From NCBI GenBank assembly GCA_017301995.1, contig JAFLEH010000014.1, forward strand, positions 108,719 through 172,718: a stretch of DNA of 64,000 nucleotides, in the 5' to 3' direction. The stretch is from Verrucomicrobiota bacterium (GTDB lineage: Bacteria > Verrucomicrobiota > Verrucomicrobiia > Verrucomicrobiales > Akkermansiaceae). Under the pieces are notes generated by a model. It saw only the letters and a program-made list of their open reading frames with translations. It searched no databases and was not told the DNA's origin. The position numbers and the translations under genes were made by a program. Below, piece by piece: positions 9,701 through 15,742 of this stretch; position 1 is the first letter of the stretch, and each line of letters begins with the position of its first letter.

Positions 9701-11578
9701 GCCGTCGGCACCCTGACATCCACCGCCGCGATGACCCTCCAAACCGGATCCTCGCTGGTCTGGGAGATCGGCGATTGGAACGGCGCCGCCGGCACCGGAT
9801 ATGACAAACTTGCCGTCAGCGGACTCGTGGTGAACGCCACATCCGCCAGTCCGGTCACCATCCGCGTCACGCCGCGCGATCTATCCAATTTCACCGAGAC
9901 ATCGAGAACGTTCGCGTTCCTCGCCAACGCCGGATCCCTAACAGGATTCGATCCGGTCAAGTTCGTGATCGATGCCGGCGCGTTCACGGCGGGTTCCGGA
10001 ACGTGGGCGCTCCAATCATCAGGCAACAACCTCAACCTGGTCTATACCCGCAGCAACACCCCGCCGGTATTCCCGACGAATCCCCTTGCCCTATCAGCCA
10101 CTGAGGATCTCACGTTTTCCGGCAATGTCACCGCCGCTGACGGTGACATCGGCGAGACCCTGACCTACACCAAACTCAGCGGTCCGGCGTGGCTTGCGGT
10201 ATCCGGTGCCGGCGCGCTCTCCGGCACACCATCGAACGGCGATGTCGGGACCAACACGTTCACCGTCCGCGTCCAGGATTCGTTCAGCGCGACCGCGACC
10301 CTGAATCTAACTATCACCGTCGCCAACACCAACGATGCCCCGGTTTTCTCCGCCTCGCCGCTGGTCGGCGCGGGCGCCACAGAGGACGCCGCCTATTCGG
10401 GAACCATCGCCGGAAGCGCGTCCGATCCCGACGCGGGAGCCACACTTTCCTACGCGAAAGTCTCGGGCCCACCATGGCTGTCGGTTTCCGCCATGGGTGT
10501 CCTATCGGGAACGCCCGCGAACGGCGACGTCGGCCTAAACACCTTCACGGTTTCCGTAACGGACGGCACCGCCACCGTCACCAACACGCTCAGGATCACC
10601 GTCGCCAACACCAACGACGACCCGTCGTTTGCAAGCGATCCCATCAACATCACCGCAACCGAGGACATCCCGTTCTCAAACCAACTCGCCGCAACCGATC
10701 CCGATACGGGCGATTCCCTGACTTTCGCCAAGGTGACCGGTCCCGAGTGGTTGTCCGTTTCGGCGTCGGGTGCTCTAACGGGCACCCCGACCAACGCCAA
10801 CGTCGGATCGAATTCGTTCACGGTGTCGGTATCGGATGGCATCGCGAGCGCGACCGCCACTCTCGCGATCACGGTCGCCAATACCAATGACAGCCCCGCA
10901 TTCACGTCAGGCACCCTAACATCCGGTGATGGCGCCACCGAAGCGGCATACACCGGAACCTTGGCCGGAAGCGCGTCCGATCCGGACCCGGGTGATGTTC
11001 TAACGTATTCGAAAGCCGCGGGACCGGCGTGGCTCACTGTGGCTTCCGATGGCACCCTCGGAGGAACACCGCAATCAACCGATTCCGGCGCCAACACATT
11101 CACCGTCCGCGCAACGGATCCGAGCGGATCCTATGCCGAAGCCAGCCTAGCGATCACGGTGATCCAAACCAATCCCGACACCAACTCCAACGGCATCCTC
11201 GACACGTGGGAAACCGAAAAGTTCGGCAACGCCAATCCCGGTGAGCACCCGGCAAACGACGATCCCGATGGAGACGGTCTCGTCAATCTGATGGAGTTCG
11301 CGTTGGGAACCCATCCGCTCCAAGCGAATGCCAATCCGATCGTCCATGACTTCGAGACTATTGGAACACACCGGCATCTGCGGATGACCGTCAACCGCAA
11401 TCCCCTGGCCACCGATCTGACATTCACGGTGGAGACCTGCGGGAGCCTCAACGATTGGTCCGCGGACGACACCGTGGTGGAAACCAATACCGAGGGTCAG
11501 CTTGTCGTGCGTGACTCCGTTTCCGAATCAACCGCGAACCGCAGGTTCATCCGTCTGAGAGTGACTGCGGCGCCGTGA
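3737..11578 (+). CDS. Giant secreted zinc metalloprotease with cadherin-like, PA14, beta-strand-repeat and Ig-like domains
   Basis: The 2613-residue protein starts with a basic stretch and a hydrophobic segment (signal peptide or anchor, about residues 10-30). Residues 350-360 read HEVGHTLGLSH, a metzincin zinc site, with a Met-turn-like IMGVGY downstream. After it come a pre-peptidase-C-like domain (about 425-553), cadherin-like repeats (555-753, 923-1027, 1194-1297), two PA14 domains (about 762-918 and 1031-1188), Ig-like repeats with GPAWLSVASDG-type motifs (1302-1485 and four more at 2108-2478) and autotransporter-associated beta-strand repeats (near 1590 and 1920-1955). The C-terminus has a Ca-binding-like DPDGDGLVNLMEFALGTHP and a terminal beta-rich module. 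It is probably a cell-surface or released protease-adhesin, perhaps carbohydrate-binding through PA14. There is no autotransporter barrel and no PEP-CTERM tail. An in-frame ATG at 3749 is an alternative start. It converges with mpl one base away. Confidence 0.9.
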   Translation: MQRKMTRFPIRRLVSLALPLVLCLTALWLAGHRDTPPQESTNDQPQPPTEPTGSARQTVHRDTTVADPRHHPAGPARIRLAEKKVVSAPLPPDFLRRVVSEKSVAFTLPDGGEAVGNIELMGRDPEGIVYVQGRLTDPAPGFFFFQRQNVEGLAGPLVGHVRFDGKPNAWKVEPTPDLKSSLLVSRHIDEVVCVNYAEVPENTGEPEPENAPQTHPTSIPIPSYQTVIPLQSLPGATAVVYLDFDGEQGPFPGWGDFNAAASGASNSQIYDVWKMVCEDYQGFNINITTDRKVFDNAPEGRRQHCIISPTTNAAPGAGGVAYVGSFNWGGDRVCWAFYTTGKSSCEVIAHEVGHTLGLSHDGRTTPSEGYYGGHGTDPVGWAPIMGVGYYKNLSQWSKGEYLNANQTQDDLSIIVNNNNDVDYRADDTGDTQATAKYLEILSDNTVSGEGIIEQTGDVDAFRFATTGGTATLNVNTVSLNPNLDILAEIVNATTSVVVATANPDTGINATATATLTAGEYLLRVRGTGRGDPLGDGYTNYASLGSYLITGSVSGGVKSERFTIAENTANGTSVGTVVPRNNHGSSTLAYAIASGNANGAFSINSLTGSISVANTSALDFEALSLRWDDPATFEMFVTITDSSNPSLNETLRTVVTISDLNESPAVSGTSQSILEHTAVGTKVVKITATDADRFDFPTYSITAGNTGNAFAIDSGTGQITVAANIDVAANTVYNLTVRAADQGIPSLFSNASVAITVVNTADGYQPGSIVRTYFENISGTAVSNLTGNTKFSNTPDSQVFLTSFDGLEHGENYGSTIRGYLIPPATGSYQFWIASDDASELRLSSNSNPASATVIATVSGWTSQYAWTANASQQSSTVNLTAGLAYYIEARHKEGGGGDHVAVAWSGPGITQQVISGLYLAPYYQNYAPKVNAATFTVREDALAGQPVGAATSSDVNAQDTFSAYTITAGNTGGAFSINAATGQIQVATSGLLNATSTPTHTLTIQSTDSGTPALSGTGTVTVNVTAASAVNVSGIVQEIWTGISGTALTGLTGTSNYPYKPNTRRTLTLFDSGEGYADNYGSRIRAKFTPPTTGSYQFYIAGDDDCRLLYSGNANGTGASQIAYISGWTDHNVWNKYASQTSSAINLTAGQPVYLEALQKEGGGGDHVSVGYTGPDVTTVTVIPGSMLTPFDINAAPVFSPASYAFTVNASTATAGTAVGTVTATEPNGETLVYGILSGNSSGAFAINPATGTVTVTNPVWLGNGTVNLQVAAQDGGLSGAYPLKSSTATVTITVTGSNSAPSFVSNPITRPAATEDSAYSASVATLASDPNPGDTLTFSKTSGPSWLTVASNGSLSGTPLDADTGANGFVVRVTDNIGAFSETTLNITVNGVNHAPVFTADPIALNAMKNTSIAGTLAATDADTTETLVFSKVSGPAWLSVASDGDLSGTPLAANVGPNAFVVRVTDSTGLYDEASLNIQVISEPVWTNAAGGSWPVSGNWLQGFVADGSGNIADFATLDLTTDATVTLDGARTIAGLSFGDTTPTNNWSLSTGSGGPLTLNAASGTPSITVSNQSATVNAVLAGSQGWVKNGAGTLVLGAANSITGGLTINGGTVKLQSGDYTNTLPTGTVVTINSGGVLAVVNTNVSNPISGYVINPGGVLNCQGYHEHVSGVTLNGGSITGTGSGKYNSEDFALDTDLNVGGSSASSISIANGIGIGSGSRTFTVADVTASSAADLTLSGTGALRNSGTLVKAGAGTLAINNVNVHGATTVSAGKLLLGAGGSTGCIRNTLTVNAGAIVDYAANNTFGYTSGASVSSLQINSSTVGGANYGQHFWNSFQLGMTGGTLYLGGATNEWHNATVTVNSSSAVSRILGVGSTPQMRLRDGTPVTFNVADGPLAVDFSVEVPVTQSGGTSSLTKSGMGTMRMTAANTYTGTTSVSAGTLLVNGSLSTGAVTVAAAATFGGSGTVGGAIANSGTVSPGADAVGTLTSTAAMTLQTGSSLVWEIGDWNGAAGTGYDKLAVSGLVVNATSASPVTIRVTPRDLSNFTETSRTFAFLANAGSLTGFDPVKFVIDAGAFTAGSGTWALQSSGNNLNLVYTRSNTPPVFPTNPLALSATEDLTFSGNVTAADGDIGETLTYTKLSGPAWLAVSGAGALSGTPSNGDVGTNTFTVRVQDSFSATATLNLTITVANTNDAPVFSASPLVGAGATEDAAYSGTIAGSASDPDAGATLSYAKVSGPPWLSVSAMGVLSGTPANGDVGLNTFTVSVTDGTATVTNTLRITVANTNDDPSFASDPINITATEDIPFSNQLAATDPDTGDSLTFAKVTGPEWLSVSASGALTGTPTNANVGSNSFTVSVSDGIASATATLAITVANTNDSPAFTSGTLTSGDGATEAAYTGTLAGSASDPDPGDVLTYSKAAGPAWLTVASDGTLGGTPQSTDSGANTFTVRATDPSGSYAEASLAITVIQTNPDTNSNGILDTWETEKFGNANPGEHPANDDPDGDGLVNLMEFALGTHPLQANANPIVHDFETIGTHRHLRMTVNRNPLATDLTFTVETCGSLNDWSADDTVVETNTEGQLVVRDSVSESTANRRFIRLRVTAAP

Positions 11579-11579
11579 C

Positions 11580-12965
11580 CTAACCTAACTCCGCCAGCAG
11601 CTTCTTGTGGATGCCGCCGAAGCCTCCGTTGCTGAGGACGGCCACCACATCGCCGGATCGCGCGCCCGATTTCACTTTGGCCACGATGGTGTCCACATCC
11701 GTAACGTATTCGCCGTTGCCGCCGTTCGCATTGATGTCCGACGCAAGCCGCACCGGATCGAGACGGTCGTGCTCGGGAATCTTGTGAAGATCCGGCATCG
11801 CAGCGACCAGGGCGAAGTCCGCGGCAGCCAGCGCTTCGGCGAGTTCCTTTTGGAAAACCGCGCGCCGGGTCGTGTTCGATCGCGGTTCGAACAACACCCA
11901 CAGCCGGGCACCCGGATAGGCCTGGCGGAGACTGCCCACCGCAAGCCGGATCGCCGTCGGATGGTGGGCGAAATCATCGATCACCCGGATGCCATTGACC
12001 TCGCCCCGCAATTCCTGCCGGCGGGCGACGCCTTCGAACGAATCAAGTCCAGCGCGGATCTCATCCTCGGTTAGTCCGGCGAATCCCGCCGCGGCGGCGG
12101 CCATCGCGGCATTGCGCACGTTGAACTCACCGGTCATCCGGACGCGATACTCCACGCCATCGAGCGAAAATGCGCTGCCATCCGGCTGATAGATCACATC
12201 CGTGATTCTCAGCCCGCAGGTTTCTCCGAATCCGACGCTGGTCACCGGGCAAGGAGCGTTGGCCGAAACGTCCATACAGTTAGAGTCATCTCCATTGACG
12301 AACGCCCGACCGCACCTCGGCACGATGTTGAGCAGACGGCGGAAACTCAGCTTGATCTCGTCCAGCGAGTTATAGATATCCGCGTGGTCGAACTCGATGT
12401 TGTTCACGACCACGCACTCGGGGAGATAATGGAGGAACTTCGATCGCTTGTCGAAAAACGCGGTGTCATATTCGTCGCCTTCCAGCACGTTGAAGGCGGA
12501 GTCCGTGAACCGCGCGCCACAGCCGAGGTTTTTCGGGAGACCGCCGATCATGAAACCCGGGTCGCGGCCGGCCTGGAGCAGCAGCCAGGCGAGCATCGAT
12601 GAGGTGGTCGTCTTGCCGTGGGTGCCGGAGACCACGAGGTTCCGCTTTCCGCGCAGGAAATATTCCTTCATCACCTCGGGCAGCGAATGATAGAGCAGCT
12701 TGCGGTCGAGCGCCGCCTCGGCCTCGGCGTTGCCGCGCGAGATCGCATTGCCGATCACCACCACATCGGCATCCGCCGGGATGTTTTCCTCCCGGTAGCC
12801 CTCGCTGAGCGTGATCCCCTGCCCCCGCAGGAAATCCGACATCGGCGGATAGACTCCGGCATCGGAACCGGTGACTTCATAACCGCGGTTTTTCATCGCG
12901 GCGGCGACGGAACCCATGGCGGTGCCACAGATTCCCGTGAAATGGAAACGGGTCTTGTTGGACAT
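11580..12965 (-). CDS. mpl: UDP-N-acetylmuramate:L-Ala-gamma-D-Glu-meso-DAP ligase
   Basis: The 461-residue Mur-ligase protein starts MSNKTRFHFTGICGTAMGS. It has the ATP loop GTHGKTTTSS (Lys118) and EGDEYDTAFFDKRSKFLHY, which separates Mpl from MurC. The enzyme reattaches recycled murein tripeptide to UDP-MurNAc in the cytoplasm. The frame stays open 91 codons further upstream, but that stretch overlaps the preceding HAD gene and has no ligase features, so the ATG at 12965 is used. The gene is last in a minus-strand operon, 11 bases after the HAD hydrolase, with no Shine-Dalgarno sequence. The TAG stop at 11580-11582 sits one base from the stop of the convergent giant gene, and CTAACCTAAC covers this junction. 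Confidence 0.95.
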   Translation of the reverse strand: MSNKTRFHFTGICGTAMGSVAAAMKNRGYEVTGSDAGVYPPMSDFLRGQGITLSEGYREENIPADADVVVIGNAISRGNAEAEAALDRKLLYHSLPEVMKEYFLRGKRNLVVSGTHGKTTTSSMLAWLLLQAGRDPGFMIGGLPKNLGCGARFTDSAFNVLEGDEYDTAFFDKRSKFLHYLPECVVVNNIEFDHADIYNSLDEIKLSFRRLLNIVPRCGRAFVNGDDSNCMDVSANAPCPVTSVGFGETCGLRITDVIYQPDGSAFSLDGVEYRVRMTGEFNVRNAAMAAAAAGFAGLTEDEIRAGLDSFEGVARRQELRGEVNGIRVIDDFAHHPTAIRLAVGSLRQAYPGARLWVLFEPRSNTTRRAVFQKELAEALAAADFALVAAMPDLHKIPEHDRLDPVRLASDINANGGNGEYVTDVDTIVAKVKSGARSGDVVAVLSNGGFGGIHKKLLAELG

Positions 12966-12976
12966 CAAGATGTATG

Positions 12977-13858
12977 TTAGAATGTCGGTGCCGCCACGGT
13001 GGCGTTGGCGCGTTCCTCCAACCGGCGGCGGAGGATCCGGTCGGCGATCTCGCGAACCATTTCCGCGAGCAGCAGCCAGAGATGCGACCCCTCTCGGTAG
13101 TCGGCGGGCGCGATGTGTTTGACCCGGTTGGCGTGGGCGCAGAGCTGATAGCACTTGCGGAATGAACGACCGGACTTGTCTTCGGGATTGTACACCGCGA
13201 TGCCATGTCCGCCGTTGCGGTTCATCACGGTGAAGCACGGCACATCGGTGGGTCCGTCGCCCACATAGACCATGTTTTCAAACGGAATCGGCCGCAGTTC
13301 GGGAGGCATGTGATCGTTCACATCCTGATCGTAGGAAAGCATGCCCTTGTTGATGCGGAACAGGAACTGGGTCTTGGTGGTGTGGGAGATCACCCGTTTG
13401 GGAAAACTGATCCTGCCTTCCGGGGTCTCGCCGAACTCGCAGCCGAACATCGCCTTCACGTAGGGCTTCAGCCGGGAGCCGTCCAGCAGCGCTTTCAGGC
13501 CCGAAGAAATGATATAATGTTCGATCCGGATGCCCGCGGCCTCGTGATCGGGGCCCAGGCAACGGCCCGGCAGCGCCTCGAACAATTCCGGAAGGCCGGG
13601 AAAAAATCCCAGCCCCCCGCCGAGTTCTTTCAGCCGGGCGTTGGTGACGTTGTCCATCCCCAGATAGTCCAACAGACATTTCATGTAGGCCAGTTCGCCG
13701 TCCCACCGCTGCTCCTTCACCAGCGCGTTGCAACGGCTCCAGAATTGTTCCGGATTGATGCCGAACTCGGGAAACAGGACGTCGTCCTGCATGTAGCACG
13801 GGCTGAGGGTCTGGTCGTAATCATAGACCAGCGCGATGATGTTCTGTGGAACTGCCAT
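12977..13858 (-). CDS. HAD-superfamily hydrolase
   Basis: The protein has 293 residues. The HAD nucleophile motif appears as DYDQT (Asp13, Asp15, Thr17) and the late acidic motif as VYVGDGPTDVPCF, so it is a probable Mg-dependent cytoplasmic phosphatase. A large cap region lies between them. The substrate cannot be read from the sequence; the position directly before mpl is compatible with a sugar- or nucleotide-phosphate role but does not show it. It begins 33 bases after the DUF5069 gene. The leader contains GAAAGATAG, a weak ribosome-binding candidate. Confidence 0.85.
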   Translation of the reverse strand: MAVPQNIIALVYDYDQTLSPCYMQDDVLFPEFGINPEQFWSRCNALVKEQRWDGELAYMKCLLDYLGMDNVTNARLKELGGGLGFFPGLPELFEALPGRCLGPDHEAAGIRIEHYIISSGLKALLDGSRLKPYVKAMFGCEFGETPEGRISFPKRVISHTTKTQFLFRINKGMLSYDQDVNDHMPPELRPIPFENMVYVGDGPTDVPCFTVMNRNGGHGIAVYNPEDKSGRSFRKCYQLCAHANRVKHIAPADYREGSHLWLLLAEMVREIADRILRRRLEERANATVAAPTF

Positions 13859-13891
13859 ATATTCTATCTTTCTAAATACCTGTGAATTTCA

Positions 13892-14407
13892 TCAACCCAT
13901 CTTCGATTTCACCCATGCGGCGAGCTTGTGGTCGTTCTCGCCCGCCGCCCACACGTGGCGGAGAAAATCCGCCGGATGGATGCCGCCGTGGGTGCGGAGG
14001 AATTTGCGGTCGCCGCCGCAGCCAAACATGATGTCCGGATCCAGCTCGCCGCGCAGCTTGGCCCGCGCCTTGGCCAGAATCCTCGGCAGATAGACAAGAC
14101 CATCCAACTCGTCGCCAAAGGTCGGCAAATCGTCGCGCACCAGCGTCTTTTCGCTGGTCACCCCTTTCTGGACCGTTAGAAAATAATCCCTCCGCACGGC
14201 CGCCACCAGCAGCGCGGTGGATGGCGTGGGCACGCCCTCGTCGCAGAAATCCTCCACGAAATCGAAGAACTCGCGCGGACGATGGCCGATGGTGGATAGA
14301 AACGCCAGATCCTCGCCGGTGTAATAGCGATCCGGATCGCGCGCGCCGGTCCGATAGGTGGCGCAGCAACTGTCAAAAAAAGTTAGGAAATAGTCGTTCC
14401 AGATCAT
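13892..14407 (-). CDS. DUF5069-family protein
   Basis: The 171-residue protein matches a small cytoplasmic family common in Verrucomicrobiota, recognised from GLVYLPRILAKARAKLRGEL and the tail DFLRHVWAAGENDHKLAAWV. No catalytic motif is evident and the function is unknown. The ATG at 14407 is preferred: 32 further in-frame codons upstream would overlap the aldo/keto reductase and are rich in Arg and Pro, as expected for an antisense shadow. It is the second gene of a four-gene operon (reductase, this, HAD hydrolase, Mpl) with 25- and 33-base spacers. Confidence 0.8.
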   Translation of the reverse strand: MIWNDYFLTFFDSCCATYRTGARDPDRYYTGEDLAFLSTIGHRPREFFDFVEDFCDEGVPTPSTALLVAAVRRDYFLTVQKGVTSEKTLVRDDLPTFGDELDGLVYLPRILAKARAKLRGELDPDIMFGCGGDRKFLRTHGGIHPADFLRHVWAAGENDHKLAAWVKSKMG

Positions 14408-14432
14408 GGGATGGTTCGGTTGGCGGGCGGTG

Positions 14433-15446
14433 TCATGCGTTGGTCTCGCGGCCGGTCCGCTGAATGGGTGAAATCGCGTCGATCGCGGCAAGCAGCGCTT
14501 CATCCGGAGTTCCTGCTTTGAGCGCGCCGAGGCAATCGTCGAGCTGTGCCACGTTGCGCGCGCCGATGATCGCCGATGTGACGGACGGCAACCGGAGCGC
14601 CCATTGGAGCGCCAGGTGGTGGAGCGGCATGCCCCGCGCTGCGGCGAGCGCGCCGAGCGACCGGATTTTTTCCTGCTGGGCTTCCACCTGTTCGATCTTG
14701 AGGAACCCCTCCGGCCGCGCGGCCCGCGAACCGGACGGAATCCCGTCCAGATACTTCGGTGTGAGCATTCCCTGGGCCAGCGGGCTGAAAACCACGCAGC
14801 CGATTCCCTCCTCCAACAGCCAATCGAGGATCCCCTCGGCTTCCGGCCAGCGGTTGAGGATCGAATACGGCGGCTGATAGATCAAACAGCGGATACCCAT
14901 GTCCTTCAGCAGTTTCACCGCCTTTTTCAACCGCTTGAGCGGGTATTTCGAGATTCCGACGTAAAGCGCCTTGCCGCTGTGGACGGCGGTGGCCAACGCC
15001 GACATGGTTTCCTCCAAGCGCGTTTCCGGATCCGGCCGGTGCGAATAGAAAATGTCCACATAGGGCAGTTTCAGCCGCCGCAGCGATTGGTCGAGCGACG
15101 AAAGCAAGTGCTTCCGCGACCCCCATTCGCCATACGGCCCGTGCCACATTTCGTGGCCCGCCTTGGTCGAAATCACCAGTTCGTCCCGATGGCAGGCGAA
15201 GTCCTCCGCCAGAATCCGCCCGACATTTTCCTCGGCCGACCCCGGCGGCGGGCCGTAATTGTTCGCCAGATCGAAATGGGTGATCCCCCGGTCAAACGCC
15301 CGACGCATGATCCGGCGGGCCTCCTGGAAATCGTCCACCCGCCCGAAATTGTGCCAGAATCCCAACGAAATCGCCGGCAAAAATAGGCCGGAATCCCCAC
15401 AGCGTCTGTAGGGCATGCGGCCGTCATAGCGGTTGGCGTCGAACAT
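14433..15446 (-). CDS. Aldo/keto reductase, YghZ-like
   Basis: The 337-residue NADPH-dependent reductase belongs to the YghZ/GAP-reductase branch: MPYRRCGDSGLFLPAISLG, LWHNFG-like FWHNFG, DLANNYGPPPGSAEENVG, STKAGHEMW, and the catalytic-type YSHRPD. Members reduce small aldehydes such as L-glyceraldehyde-3-phosphate or methylglyoxal; the substrate here is not known. The ATG at 15446 is chosen because homologues start close to a D-A-N-R-Y type N-terminus; an in-frame TTG at 15467 is less likely. It heads the minus-strand operon and is divergent from lptD across 296 bases (15447-15742), which hold no convincing gene and presumably carry both promoters. Confidence 0.92.
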   Translation of the reverse strand: MFDANRYDGRMPYRRCGDSGLFLPAISLGFWHNFGRVDDFQEARRIMRRAFDRGITHFDLANNYGPPPGSAEENVGRILAEDFACHRDELVISTKAGHEMWHGPYGEWGSRKHLLSSLDQSLRRLKLPYVDIFYSHRPDPETRLEETMSALATAVHSGKALYVGISKYPLKRLKKAVKLLKDMGIRCLIYQPPYSILNRWPEAEGILDWLLEEGIGCVVFSPLAQGMLTPKYLDGIPSGSRAARPEGFLKIEQVEAQQEKIRSLGALAAARGMPLHHLALQWALRLPSVTSAIIGARNVAQLDDCLGALKAGTPDEALLAAIDAISPIQRTGRETNA

Positions 15447-15742
15447 GCCCAGACGATGAAACGCCAAAGCCCCGCGCGCAAGGGCAAAGTGCGGGCCTTG
15501 GAAAACCCATCACCCCCCGAACAAATCCATAAGGAACAATCGGAACCGGGGAACACCGGACGGCTTGCATGCGACGCTGATGACCCCATTTCCGCCCCCC
15601 TCTATCAGCGGCTGGCAGATGAGGGACGCATCCCGCATCCGGGAGCGTGGAAATTGTGTGCGCTCGGGGCTGTTCAGGTCCGCAATTTCCAACTCCTCCC
15701 GTCTTACATTCGGGCTTTACAACCGGCCGGTCCGGGTGTTGG

